Of a stretch of 64,000 bases of DNA, positions 8,185 to 17,129 are shown piece after piece (positions within the stretch are counted from its first letter, which is position 1; each line of letters starts with the position of its first letter). The DNA is from an uncultured Oscillospiraceae bacterium (GTDB lineage: Bacteria > Bacillota > Clostridia > Oscillospirales > Oscillospiraceae), in contig CALWVV010000009.1 in the NCBI GenBank assembly GCA_944385035.1, forward strand, positions 37,367 to 101,366. The letters are read 5' to 3'. The translations under genes were made by a program, and so were the position numbers. A model generated the notes under the pieces. The model saw only the letters and a program-made list of their open reading frames with translations. It did not search any database and was not told where the DNA came from.

Positions 8185-9633
8185 ATGAAAGCGAAAACCA
8201 ATCTTACCATGCTCTGCGACTTTTATGAGCTGACCATGGCCAACGGCTATTTCCAGACCGGCCTGAAAGACCGCATCTGCTACTTTGATGTATTTTACCG
8301 CTCCGTCCCCGATAAGGGTGGCTTTTCCATCGCCGCCGGCCTTGCCCAGGTGGTGGAATACATTCAGGACCTGTGCTTTGATGAGGAGGATCTGGAGTAC
8401 CTGCGGGGCAAGGGCTGCTTTAACGAGGCGTTTTTGGACTTCCTGAAACACTTTAAATTTACCGGCGACATCTGGGCGGTGCCCGAGGGGACTCCGGTCT
8501 TCCCCAACGAGCCCATTCTCACCGTCCGGGCCCCCGCCATTCAGGCCCAGTTTGTGGAGACCTTTGTGCTGCTCACCCTGAACCATCAGAGCCTTATTGC
8601 CACCAAATCCAACCGGATCGTCCGGGCGGCGGAGGGGCGGCCTGTGGCGGAGTTCGGTTCCCGCCGGGCCCAGGGTTCGGACGGAGCCCTGCTGGGTGCA
8701 CGGGCCAGCTACATTGCCGGCTGCGCCGCCACCGCCTGCACCATGGCCGATCAGCGGTACGGCTCTCCCGCTACCGGGACCATGGCTCACTCCTGGGTGC
8801 AGATGTTCCCCGATGAGTATACCGCCTTTAAAACCTACTGCCAGCTGTATCCCAACAATGCCACCCTGCTGGTGGACACCTACAACGTGCTGAAATCCGG
8901 TGTGCCCAACGCCATCCGGGCCTTCCAGGAGGTCCTTCTCCCCCAGGGGATCACCAAGTGCGGCATTCGGCTGGACTCGGGCGATCTGACCTATCTGTCT
9001 CAAAAGGCCCGGCAGATGCTGGACGATGCCGGTCTGACCGACTGCAAGATCGTGGTGTCCAACGCCCTGGATGAGTATATCATCCGGGATCTGGTGCGCC
9101 AGGGGGCGCGGATCGACTCCTTCGGCGTGGGCGAGCGGCTCATCACCTCCCGCAGTGAGCCGGTGTTCGGCGGAGTGTATAAGCTGGCCGCCATTGAGGA
9201 TGACCAGGGGAACATCATTCCCAAGATCAAGATCAGCGAAAATCCCGCCAAGATCACCACCCCCCACTTCAAGAAGGTGTACCGCATCTTCTCCAAGGAC
9301 ACCGGAAAGGCGGAGGCGGACCTCATCTGCCTCCACGATGAGGAGTTTGACTTTGACGCGCCTCTGGAGCTCTTTGACCCCGATGCCACCTGGAAGCGGA
9401 AGACCTTTACCAACATTGAAGCACGGGAACTGATGGTGCCCATTTTCCAGAAGGGCGAGCTGGTCTATCAGGTCCCCGACCTGCAGGCCAGCCGGGCCTA
9501 CTGCCAACGGCAGGTGGATTCCCTGTGGGACGAGGTCAAGCGCTTTGAAAATCCCCACAACTACTATGTGGACCTGAGCCAGAAGCTGTGGGACATTAAG
9601 CAGAGTCTGCTCAACCGCCACGATATGAAATAA
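8185..9633 (+). CDS. pncB: Nicotinate phosphoribosyltransferase
   Basis: This 482-residue enzyme makes nicotinate mononucleotide from nicotinate and PRPP with ATP, in NAD salvage. Family marks seen are the N-terminal TMLCDFYELTMANGYF, the EFGSRRAQG segment, and the GTMAHSWV motif with H202, the His that is phosphorylated in the family. The second half contains the phosphate-binding RLDSGDL and GVGERL segments. Length and colinearity fit the Firmicutes type. Its PRPP supply is made by the prs gene further along the window. It is monocistronic, with promoter and downstream hairpin. Confidence 0.95.
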   Translation: MKAKTNLTMLCDFYELTMANGYFQTGLKDRICYFDVFYRSVPDKGGFSIAAGLAQVVEYIQDLCFDEEDLEYLRGKGCFNEAFLDFLKHFKFTGDIWAVPEGTPVFPNEPILTVRAPAIQAQFVETFVLLTLNHQSLIATKSNRIVRAAEGRPVAEFGSRRAQGSDGALLGARASYIAGCAATACTMADQRYGSPATGTMAHSWVQMFPDEYTAFKTYCQLYPNNATLLVDTYNVLKSGVPNAIRAFQEVLLPQGITKCGIRLDSGDLTYLSQKARQMLDDAGLTDCKIVVSNALDEYIIRDLVRQGARIDSFGVGERLITSRSEPVFGGVYKLAAIEDDQGNIIPKIKISENPAKITTPHFKKVYRIFSKDTGKAEADLICLHDEEFDFDAPLELFDPDATWKRKTFTNIEARELMVPIFQKGELVYQVPDLQASRAYCQRQVDSLWDEVKRFENPHNYYVDLSQKLWDIKQSLLNRHDMK

Positions 9634-9642
9634 CCAAGGAAC

Positions 9643-9667
9643 GTGCCCCGGCCATTGGCCGGGGCAC
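9643..9667 (+). terminator. Hairpin after pncB
   Basis: GTGCCCCGGCC and its complement flank a three-base loop, ten bases after the stop codon. The T tract is weak. Confidence 0.55.
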
Positions 9668-9685
9668 ATGATTTGGAAGAATAAA

Positions 9686-9715
9686 AAACAGCCCGGTCTT
9701 TTGACCGGGCTGTTT
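9686..9715 (-). terminator. Terminator of secG
   Basis: A 13-bp stem (AAACAGCCCGGTC and complement) with a TTTT loop. A run of T follows on the minus strand, just after the secG stop codon. Confidence 0.8.
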
Positions 9716-9724
9716 GAACGTTTA

Positions 9725-9961
9725 TCAGATGATGCACAGGATCAGGGTCAGCAGGATCCAGACGATGGCCACCCACTTGGTCATCTTAGCCAGCTTGGCA
9801 TCCACGCTCTTGGCCTTGTTCTTGGACAGGAAGGTATCGGCGCCGCCGGCAATGGCTCCGGACAGGCCGGCGCTCTTGCCGGACTGGAGCATGACCACAG
9901 CGATGACAGCCAGCCCACACAGGACCTGGACGATGGTAAGGATCAGATTCAGCGTTTCCAT
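9725..9961 (-). CDS. secG: Protein-export membrane protein SecG
   Basis: A 78-residue protein with two membrane helices (about 4-24 and 58-77) joined by the conserved VVMLQSGKSAGLSGAIAGG loop, the family signature. It is the small accessory subunit of the SecYEG translocon. AAAGGAA precedes the ATG. It is transcribed alone from a promoter with an unusual palindrome between its -35 and -10 elements. Confidence 0.95.
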   Translation of the reverse strand: METLNLILTIVQVLCGLAVIAVVMLQSGKSAGLSGAIAGGADTFLSKNKAKSVDAKLAKMTKWVAIVWILLTLILCII

Positions 9962-10038
9962 TTGTTCTCGTTCCTTTCAAGGCCCCTGGGGGGCAAGTAT
10001 TTCACAAAATTGACCGGAAATGCCCGGAAGTACAGAAG

Positions 10039-10067
10039 ATTGTACCACAAATGTGGATAGATTGCAA
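10039..10067 (-). promoter_or_regulatory. secG promoter with palindromic spacer
   Basis: TTGCAA (10062-10067), 17 bases, TACAAT (10039-10044). The spacer contains the palindrome CCACATTTGTGG (10045-10056 on the opposite strand reading). A related palindrome lies about 60 bases upstream. Confidence 0.6.
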
Positions 10068-10105
10068 GACTTTCCCGAAATTTTCCCCGAAACCGGGAAA
10101 AACTA

Positions 10106-10118
10106 CCACAAGTTGTGG
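10106..10118. promoter_or_regulatory. Second CCACAA-n-TTGTGG palindrome upstream of secG
   Basis: CCACAAGTTGTGG is a perfect palindrome around one central base and has the same flanks (TCC...GGTA on the minus strand) as the copy inside the secG promoter. It could be a paired operator site. Confidence 0.4.
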
Positions 10119-10141
10119 ACAAATTTCCGGTGTCCACACCA

Positions 10142-11056
10142 TCAGGTGGAAGGTTCTTCCCCTTCTGCCGGGCGGCGGTAATAGACGATGCCGTTTTGGC
10201 AGATGGTCTCCAGCAGTCCCCGGTCGGTGAGGTACTCCACAAAGAAGCGGATGTTGCGCTCAAAGCGCAGGGCCCGCCGGGGCTTTTTGGTAAAAAGCTC
10301 GTCCTGGATGCACACAGCCTCATTGATCTGGCTGGCGGACATGGGCCGGTGGATAAGGGAGAGAATTTCCTCCGCCCGGCGGCGCAGGAGGGCCTGGTTT
10401 TCGTCCACAAGCTCCTCCAGCTCCTCCTGGGAACAGGTTCCCCGGTGGGCCATGATATACTGCGCACAGGAAAGGCCCCGGAGCTTTTCCCGGCTGTCTG
10501 CAGCGGCCTGATGACTGAGGTTATAGGGCAGTTTTGCTTTCAGCATTTCGTGGCTGAGCAGGGCATCGGCGGTGTAGCATACGTGGTCCGGGGTAATGGT
10601 ACAGATGTGCCCGGCGGAGTGGCCGGGGGTGTGGAGGATCTGAAAGTCTGCTCCGCAGAAGGAAAAGGTCCCGTCCTCTGGGGGGATGATCACATCGGGG
10701 GTGTGGACCATGCAGGAGGATTCCCGAGCGACCATATCCGGGGGCAGCGTGAGAAAGTAACATTTCAGGGTCAAAATGTTGGCACACATGGCGGCTTCCG
10801 GAGCCGTGAGGGCAATCTTTGTGCCGTATTTCTGCTGAAAATACCCACTGTTTCCACAGTGGTCCACATGGGCGTGGGAGCAGAGAACGCCCACCGGGCG
10901 AAGGCCCTGGGACAAAAGAGCCTGCTCCAGCTCCTCCCGTTCCTCCAACAGTCCGGTATCCAGCAGGATACACCGGCTCTCGTCCAGTTTATAGAAGGGG
11001 ATGAGCTCCATGGCCTCCGCCACCCAGGTGTTTCCCTTAATTTGCCTCAGTTCCAT
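10142..11056 (-). CDS. MBL-fold metal-dependent hydrolase
   Basis: A 304-residue metallo-beta-lactamase-fold protein with the metal motif [10 protein letters not shown] (near residue 60), a TPGHSAGH His, the CYTADALLS Asp region and a late MAHRG His, so a dinuclear metal site is likely. The C-terminal 80 residues look like the winged-helix extension of LACTB2-type RNases and hydrolases. Substrate is not evident; hydroxyacylglutathione-like or nucleic-acid substrates are both possible. GAGGAGG supports the ATG. The gene overlaps the end of mnmG by 20 bases, so it is the second gene of an mnmG operon. Confidence 0.85.
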   Translation of the reverse strand: MELRQIKGNTWVAEAMELIPFYKLDESRCILLDTGLLEEREELEQALLSQGLRPVGVLCSHAHVDHCGNSGYFQQKYGTKIALTAPEAAMCANILTLKCYFLTLPPDMVARESSCMVHTPDVIIPPEDGTFSFCGADFQILHTPGHSAGHICTITPDHVCYTADALLSHEMLKAKLPYNLSHQAAADSREKLRGLSCAQYIMAHRGTCSQEELEELVDENQALLRRRAEEILSLIHRPMSASQINEAVCIQDELFTKKPRRALRFERNIRFFVEYLTDRGLLETICQNGIVYYRRPAEGEEPST

Positions 11057-12944
11057 GAGCGCTGCCTCCTCTCTCCTCCCCCTGCTTCAAATAGACCATC
11101 AGGACCGCCACATCTGCGGGGGACACGCCGGACACCCGGCTAGCCTGGCCCAGGTTCCGGGGCCGGATGGCAGAGAGCTTCTGCCGGGCCTCCAGACGCA
11201 GGCCGGAGATGGACAGATAGTCCAGGTCCGGGGGCAGGGGCCGCTCCTCCAGGCGCTTGACCTCTTCCACCTGGCGCAGCTGGCGGTCGATGTAGCCGGC
11301 GTACTTGATGGTGATCTCCGCCTCGCTGACGACCTTGGGGGGAAGCTGGGGCCGCTGAGGGTCAAAGGGGGTGAGGTCGGCATAGGTGAGCCGGGGGCGG
11401 CGGAGCAGGTCGCTGAGCCGGGCCCCGTCCTTCACCGGGGGTTCGCCCCGGTCCTCCAGCAGCTTGTTAAGCTCGGGAGAGGGGGGCGTGCCGGTGCGCT
11501 CCAGGCGCTGTACCTCTTTGTCCACCATGCGGTACTTTTCCAGCACCGCTTCATATTGTGTCCGGGAAATCAGGCCCAATTCATAGCCCAGGGGGGTGAG
11601 CCGCCGGTCGGCGTTGTCCTGGCGGTGCAGGAGCCGGTACTCCGTGCGGGAGGTCATCATCCGGTAGGGCTCATTGGTGCCCTTGGTCACCAGGTCATCA
11701 ATGAGCACGCCGATGTACCCCTGATCCCGGCGCAGGATAAAGGGAGGCTTGCCCAAAATCTTCAGGGCTGCGTTGACCCCGGCCACGAACCCCTGGACGG
11801 CGGCCTCCTCATAGCCGGAGGAGCCGTTGAACTGTCCCGCCCCGTAGAGGCCGGGGACGGACTTGACTTCCAGGGTGGCCTCCAGCTGGGTGGGGTCCAC
11901 GCAGTCATATTCGATGGCGTAGGCGCACCGGGTCATTTCCGCCTGCTCCAGGCCGGGGATGGTGTGGAGCATCTGGATCTGTACCTCCTCGGGCAGCGAG
12001 GAGGAAAAACCCTGGATGTACAGCTCCTCGGTGTCCAGGCCCATAGGCTCGATAAACAGCTGGTGGCGCTCCTTGTCCGGGAAACGGTCCACCTTGGTCT
12101 CAATGGAGGGGCAGTACCGGGGGCCTACTCCCTCAATGGTGCCGTCAAACAGAGGGGAACGGTGCATATTGGCCCAGATGATGTCATGGGTGTGCTGGTT
12201 GGTGTAGGTGAGGTAGCATACCGCCTGATTTTTTGGGGGTGTCTCGGTCTGGAAGGAGAAGGCCTGGCCGTCCTCGTCCCCCACCTGGAGCTCCATTTTG
12301 GAGAAATCCACCGACCGGGCGTTGACCCGTGGGGGTGTTCCCGTTTTAAACCGGCGGATGGATAAGCCCAGCTTCAGAAGGCTCTGGGTCAGGGGCAGGG
12401 CGGCGGACAGGCCGTCCGGTCCGGAGTCCCGGACCACCTCCCCCACCACGATGCGGCCCCCCAGATAGGTGCCGGTGGCCACCACGGCGGCCTTCACGGC
12501 ATAGGTGGCTCCGGTGTGGGTGACCACCCCGGACACGGCTCCATTCTCCGTGAGGATCTCCACCACCTCTGCCTGCTTGACCCACAGGTTTTCCTGCTTT
12601 TCCAGGGTGTGCTTCATAATTTTCTGATATTCCCGGCGGTCGGCCTGGGCCCGGAGGGACCAGACGGCAGGGCCCTTGCTCCGGTTCAGAAGGCGGTACT
12701 GAATGCAGGCCTTGTCCGCGGCACGGGCCATCTCACCCCCCAGGGCGTCCAGCTCCCGGACCAGGTGGCCCTTCCCGGTGCCGCCAATGGCGGGGTTGCA
12801 GGGCATGTTGCCCACCGCGTCCAGATTGACGGTGAAGCACAGGGTTTTAAGGCCCATCCGGGCGGCGGCCAGAGCAGCCTCGATGCCTGCGTGTCCCGCC
12901 CCGATGACGGCAATATCAAATGTTCCGGCAAAATAGGTAGTCAT
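11037..12944 (-). CDS. mnmG: tRNA uridine-5-carboxymethylaminomethyl modification enzyme MnmG (GidA)
   Basis: A 635-residue FAD protein which, with MnmE, installs the cmnm5 group on wobble uridine of tRNAs. The dinucleotide motif GAGHAG is at 15-20. [15 protein letters not shown], the two-cysteine region and the C-terminal MnmE-binding helical domain are all recognisable. The start at 12944 ([10 protein letters not shown]) follows GAGGA and matches the family N-terminus; a longer open frame upstream is chance. A promoter at 12979-13007 serves it, divergent from tadA, so two tRNA-modification genes share one control region. Confidence 0.97.
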   Translation of the reverse strand: MTTYFAGTFDIAVIGAGHAGIEAALAAARMGLKTLCFTVNLDAVGNMPCNPAIGGTGKGHLVRELDALGGEMARAADKACIQYRLLNRSKGPAVWSLRAQADRREYQKIMKHTLEKQENLWVKQAEVVEILTENGAVSGVVTHTGATYAVKAAVVATGTYLGGRIVVGEVVRDSGPDGLSAALPLTQSLLKLGLSIRRFKTGTPPRVNARSVDFSKMELQVGDEDGQAFSFQTETPPKNQAVCYLTYTNQHTHDIIWANMHRSPLFDGTIEGVGPRYCPSIETKVDRFPDKERHQLFIEPMGLDTEELYIQGFSSSLPEEVQIQMLHTIPGLEQAEMTRCAYAIEYDCVDPTQLEATLEVKSVPGLYGAGQFNGSSGYEEAAVQGFVAGVNAALKILGKPPFILRRDQGYIGVLIDDLVTKGTNEPYRMMTSRTEYRLLHRQDNADRRLTPLGYELGLISRTQYEAVLEKYRMVDKEVQRLERTGTPPSPELNKLLEDRGEPPVKDGARLSDLLRRPRLTYADLTPFDPQRPQLPPKVVSEAEITIKYAGYIDRQLRQVEEVKRLEERPLPPDLDYLSISGLRLEARQKLSAIRPRNLGQASRVSGVSPADVAVLMVYLKQGEERGGSAHGTEAN

Positions 12945-12978
12945 AGGCGAAAATCCTCTGTCTCTAAATTCGCTGGCT

Positions 12979-13007
12979 ATTGTATCACGATTTTGCGCCC
13001 AGTACAA
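12979..13007 (-). promoter_or_regulatory. Promoter of mnmG
   Basis: TTGTAC (13002-13007), 17 bases, TACAAT (12979-12984). Confidence 0.65.
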
Positions 13008-13026
13008 GTAAGCTCCCGCTTTCCGG

Positions 13027-13055
13027 TTGCGAAAAACGGCGGGATAGGGTACACT
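13027..13055 (+). promoter_or_regulatory. Promoter of tadA
   Basis: TTGCGA (13027-13032), 17 bases, TACACT (13050-13055), only about 30 bases before the start codon. Confidence 0.55.
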
Positions 13056-13088
13056 GGAGAAAACAGCAAAAAAGGCGGGAGAAGGGAA

Positions 13089-13532
13089 ATGGACCACGAA
13101 TACTATATGGGAAAGGCTCTGGAGCTGGCCCAGGAGGCCCAGGCGGACGGGGACGTGCCGGTGGGCTGTGTCATTGTCCGGGACGGAGAGATCATCGGCC
13201 GGGGCCGGAACCGCCGGGAGGCCAATGGAGATGCCACCGCCCACGCGGAGCTGGATGCCATTCGGGACGCCTGCCAGCGGACGGGAAGCTGGCGGCTGCA
13301 CGGCTGCACCCTCTATGTGACCCTGGAGCCCTGCCCCATGTGCGCCGGGGGGATCATCAACGCCCGTGTGGAAGAGGTGCGCTATGGAGCCAAAGATGAA
13401 AAGGCCGGGTGCTGCGGGTCGGTCCTGAACCTCTTTGAGGAGCGCTTCAACCACCATCCCAGGATCTATCAGGGGCCGCTGACCGGGCCGTGCGAGGAGA
13501 TTCTCCAGCGCTTTTTTGAAACTCTGCGCTGA
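13089..13532 (+). CDS. tadA: tRNA-specific adenosine deaminase TadA
   Basis: A 147-residue zinc deaminase that converts A34 of tRNA-Arg(ACG) to inosine. The catalytic HAE (52-54) and PCPMC (81-85) motifs are intact, and the C-terminal NHHPRIYQG segment is typical of TadA rather than free-nucleoside deaminases. The start at 13089 is preferred because of GGGAGAAGGG just upstream and the match of [14 protein letters not shown] to the family. Confidence 0.95.
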   Translation: MDHEYYMGKALELAQEAQADGDVPVGCVIVRDGEIIGRGRNRREANGDATAHAELDAIRDACQRTGSWRLHGCTLYVTLEPCPMCAGGIINARVEEVRYGAKDEKAGCCGSVLNLFEERFNHHPRIYQGPLTGPCEEILQRFFETLR

Positions 13533-13540
13533 GGAAAAGA

Positions 13541-13557
13541 TTTAATTCTTTTGTAAC
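13541..13557 (+). promoter_or_regulatory. Response-regulator-like box, copy 1
   Basis: TTTAAT-TCTTT-TGTAAC, two hexamers with 11-base periodicity, as used by OmpR-family regulators (WalR, CiaR and PhoP boxes have this layout). The 19-base string 13540-13558 recurs exactly at 13745-13763. In both copies a TAT-type -10 element lies 32 bases after the box. The second half-site and its preceding T run also match the box at the M23 gene. Confidence 0.55.
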
Positions 13558-13602
13558 ATTTGCAGAGAACTTTTTTAATGATTCTTGGATATACTCATAC
13601 TC

Positions 13603-13678
13603 GCAAGGCAAGAACATCTTTTCATTCTATCCTCCAATTTCTTGAAAGGCTGATGGGTCGCTCCATCAGCCTTTCCTC
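13603..13678 (+). ncRNA. Candidate small RNA 1 (csRNA-like)
   Basis: The predicted transcript of about 75 nt starts at GCAAG, 7-8 bases after TATACT (13590-13595), and ends in a 13-bp hairpin with a six-base loop (13644-13675). Its single-stranded middle (13620-13635, TTTCATTCTATCCTCC) is the exact complement of an ideal ribosome site plus AUG-AAA. Layout resembles the CiaR-controlled csRNAs of streptococci. The T tract after the hairpin is short. The alternative is that the complementary strand encodes a 16-codon peptide from that same ribosome site. Confidence 0.4.
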
Positions 13679-13745
13679 CATTGTGGGGGAAGATGTGGAA
13701 AACTTTTTGCTGCGAAGGTTGGTTTTTCGGAAATTTTGGAATGTA

Positions 13746-13762
13746 TTTAATTCTTTTGTAAC
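13746..13762 (+). promoter_or_regulatory. Response-regulator-like box, copy 2
   Basis: The same TTTAAT-TCTTT-TGTAAC box, 205 bases after copy 1, with the -10-like TATCAT (13795-13800) at the same distance. A weak -35 element fits an activator-dependent promoter. Confidence 0.55.
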
Positions 13763-13807
13763 AACTGGGGATGGAATTGTTAATAACTTTCCCGTATCAT
13801 AACATCT

Positions 13808-13892
13808 GCAAGAGACAGTTCGTTTCATTTTAATCCTCTTTTTCAACGGGAACCCCGGCGCCTTGGAGCAGGCGCCGGGATTTTCGTTTTTG
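13808..13892 (+). ncRNA. Candidate small RNA 2 (csRNA-like paralogue)
   Basis: The predicted transcript of about 85 nt again starts at GCAAG at the same offset from the box. It contains TTTCATTTTAATCCTC (13823-13838), the complement of a ribosome site plus AUG-AAA. It ends in the GC-rich hairpin 13854-13879 followed by ATTTTCGTTTTT, a convincing intrinsic terminator on this strand. Confidence 0.45.
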
Positions 13893-13918
13893 GAGCAAGG
13901 CCATGTGTTCCAAAGCAG

Positions 13919-13952
13919 AAAAAGCGCCCCGGCGAAAGCCGGGGCGCTTTTT
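13919..13952. terminator. Bidirectional terminator at the thiolase end
   Basis: A 15-bp stem (AAAAAGCGCCCCGGC and complement) with a GAAA loop and T runs in both directions. It ends thiolase transcripts and backs up the sRNA terminator. Confidence 0.85.
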
Positions 13953-13969
13953 TATCAATTGGGAAGCGA

Positions 13970-15229
13970 TCAGCACTTCTCGAAGATGGTGGCAACACCC
14001 ATGCCGCCGCCAATGCACAGGGTGGCAAGACCCTTCTTGGCGTCGTCACGCTTCTGCATCTCGTGGAGCAGGGTGACGATGATGCGGGCGCCGGAAGCAC
14101 CAACGGGGTGACCCAGGGCGATGGCGCCGCCGTTGACGTTGACCTTGCTCATGTCGAAGCCCAGCTCACGGGCCACGGCGATGGACTGGGCGGCAAAGGC
14201 CTCGTTGGCCTCCACCAGGTCCATGTCCTCGATCTTCAGGCCGGCCTTCTCCATGGCCTGGCGGGAAGCGGGAACGGGACCCACACCCATGATCTTGGGA
14301 TCCACGCCGCCCTGGCCCCAGGAAATGAGCTTGGCCATGGGCTTGAGACCGTACTTCTCCACAGCCTCGCCGGAGGCCAGGATGATGGCGGCAGCGCCGT
14401 CGTTGATGCCGGAGGCGTTGGCGGCGGTGACGCGCTGAACATGCTTCTTGGCGTCGGCCTCGTGGATCTGAGTGGGCTCAAAGGTGTGGACGATCTCGTC
14501 CTCCACGCCCTCGGGGCCTACGGGGAAAGCGCCGCGCAGCTTGGCGATGCTCTCAGGAGTGACGCCGGCGCGGGGGAACTCGTCCACCTTAAACTCCACG
14601 GTCTCCTTCTTCTTCTTGATCATCACGGGGACGATCTCGTCGTTGAAGCGGCCGGAGTTGAGGGCGGCCTCGGCCTTGTTCTGGGAGGAGGCGGCGAACT
14701 CGTCCAGCTCTTCCCGTGTGATGCCCCACACGTCGCAGATGTTCTCAGCGGTGGTGCCCATGTGGTAGTTATTGTAAGCGTCCCACAGGCCGTCCTTGAT
14801 CATGGTGTCCATCATCTTGTTGTCGCCCATACGAGCGCCCCAGCGGGCGGCGGGGATGGCATAGGGGGCGGCGGACATATTCTCAGTACCGCCGGCAACC
14901 ACGATGTCGGCGTCGCCGGCAGCGATGGTACGGCCGGCCTCAATAACAGACTTCATGCCGGAGCCGCACACCATGCCCACGGTGTAGGCGGGGACGGAGG
15001 TGGGCACACCGGCCTTCAGGGCGGCCTGGCGGGCCACGTTCTGGCCCAGGCCGGCGGTGAGGATACAACCGAACATGACTTCATCCACCTGCTCGGGCTT
15101 CACGTTGGCCCGATTGAGGGCCTCCTTAATGACAACCGCGCCCAGATCAGCAGCGGGAGTATCCTTCAGAGAACCACCGAAGGAGCCGATGGCGGTGCGG
15201 CAGCAGCTAACAACATAAATGTCTTTCAT
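13970..15229 (-). CDS. Acetyl-CoA acetyltransferase (thiolase)
   Basis: This 419-residue biosynthetic-type thiolase condenses two acetyl-CoA to acetoacetyl-CoA, the entry to butyrate formation in this kind of anaerobe. Catalytic residues are C88 (VCGSGMK), H374 (GHPVGASG) and C405 (LCIGGGMG). The enzyme is about 25 residues longer than the usual 390-395 because of an insertion before [10 protein letters not shown] (roughly residues 230-260, containing [17 protein letters not shown]). GGAGG precedes the ATG. It is monocistronic, with promoter and terminator; other butyrate genes are not in this window. Confidence 0.95.
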   Translation of the reverse strand: MKDIYVVSCCRTAIGSFGGSLKDTPAADLGAVVIKEALNRANVKPEQVDEVMFGCILTAGLGQNVARQAALKAGVPTSVPAYTVGMVCGSGMKSVIEAGRTIAAGDADIVVAGGTENMSAAPYAIPAARWGARMGDNKMMDTMIKDGLWDAYNNYHMGTTAENICDVWGITREELDEFAASSQNKAEAALNSGRFNDEIVPVMIKKKKETVEFKVDEFPRAGVTPESIAKLRGAFPVGPEGVEDEIVHTFEPTQIHEADAKKHVQRVTAANASGINDGAAAIILASGEAVEKYGLKPMAKLISWGQGGVDPKIMGVGPVPASRQAMEKAGLKIEDMDLVEANEAFAAQSIAVARELGFDMSKVNVNGGAIALGHPVGASGARIIVTLLHEMQKRDDAKKGLATLCIGGGMGVATIFEKC

Positions 15230-15300
15230 AGTGTTTACCTCCAGTCGTTTGATAACGGCGCCCGGCCTGAGCGCCCTGATTTTAATCCGCTCTTTCTGTC

Positions 15301-15329
15301 ATCATAGCAGAGCGTGAAAGAAAAAGCAA
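15301..15329 (-). promoter_or_regulatory. Promoter of the thiolase gene
   Basis: TTGCTT (15324-15329), 17 bases, TATGAT (15301-15306). Confidence 0.65.
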
Positions 15330-15374
15330 TAAAATTTTCTTTGTTTTGGAAGGATTGGCCCCTGCGCCGGGAAA

Positions 15375-15968
15375 TCAGCCGTTGAATTTCCCCATGGCCC
15401 GGTCCAGGCCCTCGCTGAGGATACACTCCACCGCGTCAGCAGCCCGTTTGACGGCGGCATCGATGGCCTTCTTATCCTCCCCCTGGAACTTGCCCAGTAC
15501 CCAGTCGGCCAGGTCATAGTCCGGGTGGGGCTTCTCCCCCACCCCCACCCGCAGACGGGGGAACTGGTCGGTGCCCAGGTGCTGGATAATATTTTTCAGG
15601 CCGTTGTGGCCCCCGGCGGAACCCTTCAGGCGGATGCGCAGCCGGCCCACGGCCAGGGCCGTGTCGTCCGAGACCACCAGGATGTGGTCAGGGGAAATTT
15701 TGTAAAAATCCGCCGCCTGGCGCACGGCCTCCCCGGACAGGTTCATATAGGTAATGGGCTTCATCACCAGCACCTTTTCCCCGGAAATGGTGAAAAGGTT
15801 GGTCAGGGCCTTGAATTTCAGCTTCTGGATGGGTTTCTTTTGCCGCTCGGCGATCTCGTCGGCTACCATAAACCCCACATTGTGCCGGGTGTTTTCATAC
15901 TTGTCCCCAGGGTTGCCCAGACACACCAGCAGCCAGCCGGCTCCCCCGGAATCTTTTTTAAACAGCAT
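15375..15968 (-). CDS. pth: Peptidyl-tRNA hydrolase
   Basis: A 197-residue enzyme that frees tRNA from prematurely released peptidyl-tRNA. CLGNPGDKYENTRHNVGF carries the catalytic H29 and N19, VVSDDTALAVG the partner Asp (D101), and GSAGGHNGL the conserved peptide-binding loop. It follows prs on the same strand, the order seen in many Firmicutes (glmU-prs-pth), but a terminator lies between prs and pth, so read-through or a weak separate promoter must serve it. GAGGAA precedes the ATG. Confidence 0.95.
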   Translation of the reverse strand: MLFKKDSGGAGWLLVCLGNPGDKYENTRHNVGFMVADEIAERQKKPIQKLKFKALTNLFTISGEKVLVMKPITYMNLSGEAVRQAADFYKISPDHILVVSDDTALAVGRLRIRLKGSAGGHNGLKNIIQHLGTDQFPRLRVGVGEKPHPDYDLADWVLGKFQGEDKKAIDAAVKRAADAVECILSEGLDRAMGKFNG

Positions 15969-15994
15969 AGTCTTTCCTCGCTTAATGCTTAAAA

Positions 15995-16026
15995 CACAGG
16001 GGCGGGTAAAGCTACCCGCCCCTGTG
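15995..16026 (-). terminator. Terminator between prs and pth
   Basis: A 14-bp perfect stem (CACAGGGGCGGGTA and complement) with an AAGC loop, followed by TTTT on the minus strand. Confidence 0.75.
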
Positions 16027-16046
16027 CTGGCGTCATCAAATGGTTC

Positions 16047-17030
16047 TTACAGGAACAGAGGAGATACGGAGGTCTCCATGTAGATGTGGCTGATGGCCTC
16101 GGCAAACATATGAGCCACGGAGATGTACTTGATCTTGTCGCACTGCAGGCCCTCTCTGGGGGGAATGGTGTTGAGGAACATGACCTCGGTGAGGACACTG
16201 TCCGTGATGCGCTGGACGGCGGGGCCGGAGAGCACACCGTGGGAGGCGCAGGCGGTGACGTCCTTGGCGCCGCCGATCTCCACCAGGGCCTTGGCGGCGT
16301 GGCACAGGCTTCCGCCGGTGTCCACCATGTCGTCCAGGAGGATGACGTGCTGGTCCTTCACGTCGCCGATGATGTTCATGACCTCAGAGGAGTTGGCCTT
16401 CTGACGGCGCTTATCCACAATGGCCAGAGGCATGCCCAGCTTCTGGGCGAAGGCACGGGCACGGGCCACGGAGCCCACGTCGGGAGAGACGACCATGGTG
16501 TCGTCGCTGTTGTCCTTGAACTTGCGGTTGAAGTAGTCCACAAAGATGGGGGAGCCCAGCAGGTTGTCCACGGGGATGTCAAAGAAGCCCTGGATCTGGT
16601 TGGCGTGCAGGTCCATGGTCAGCACCCGGTCGGCGCCGGCCTGGGTAATGAGGTTGGCCACCAGCTTGGCGGAAATGGGATCGCGGGGCTTGGTCTTGCG
16701 GTCCTGACGGGCATAGCCGAAGTAGGGGATCACAGCGGTGATCCGGCCGGCGGAGGCACGCTTCAGGGCGTCGATCATAATGAGCAGCTCCATGAGCGCG
16801 TCATTGACGGTGCCGGGCTTGCCGTCCTTCACAAAGGAGCAGGTGGACTGGACGACGAACACGTCGGAACCACGGACGGTCTCATAGATGGAGGCAAAAT
16901 TCTCTCCGTCAGAGAAGCTGCCTACCTCGCAGTTGCCCAGAGGGATGCCCAGCTCCATGCAGATGTCCTTGGCCAGCTTGGGGTTGGAATTGCCGGTGAA
17001 AACCTTGATGTCCTTCCCGTGTGCAATCAT
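16047..17030 (-). CDS. prs: Ribose-phosphate pyrophosphokinase
   Basis: A 327-residue PRPP synthase. The start at 17030 (MIAHGKDIKVFTGN) is set by GGAGG nine bases upstream; the extra 17 codons of the longer frame lack a ribosome site. Visible motifs are the ATP loop YFGYARQDRK, MDLHANQIQGFF, and the PRPP-binding DDMVDTGGSL (233-242). The product feeds purine, pyrimidine, NAD and histidine synthesis. It lies just downstream of the stand-alone GlmU domain, as in the classical glmU-prs pair. Confidence 0.96.
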   Translation of the reverse strand: MIAHGKDIKVFTGNSNPKLAKDICMELGIPLGNCEVGSFSDGENFASIYETVRGSDVFVVQSTCSFVKDGKPGTVNDALMELLIMIDALKRASAGRITAVIPYFGYARQDRKTKPRDPISAKLVANLITQAGADRVLTMDLHANQIQGFFDIPVDNLLGSPIFVDYFNRKFKDNSDDTMVVSPDVGSVARARAFAQKLGMPLAIVDKRRQKANSSEVMNIIGDVKDQHVILLDDMVDTGGSLCHAAKALVEIGGAKDVTACASHGVLSGPAVQRITDSVLTEVMFLNTIPPREGLQCDKIKYISVAHMFAEAISHIYMETSVSPLFL

Positions 17031-17129
17031 AGTTGAAATCCTCCAAATCTTTTTTGGGTCGGCGCAGCATCTGCCGCCCATTGTAAATATGCGGATGGGT
17101 CTATTGCCGGTGGAATCTTGTCCACAACG

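Noticed and set aside
10045-10141. DnaA-box cluster or replication origin near secG
   Set aside because: TGTGGATAG and TGTGGACAA each differ from the DnaA box, only two occur, and no dnaA, dnaN or AT-rich unwinding element is near.
12945-13457. N-terminal extension of MnmG to 806 residues
   Set aside because: The extension is the antisense of tadA, and [20 protein letters not shown] is the normal MnmG start.
13622-13846. A 74-codon minus-strand frame and a 16-codon frame linked by ATGA in the sRNA region
   Set aside because: It runs through a terminator hairpin, has no upstream promoter, and has Ser/Thr/Arg-rich non-family sequence. The repeated elements conserved between the two units are promoter- and RNA-like, not codons. 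Kept as the stated alternative to the sRNA reading.
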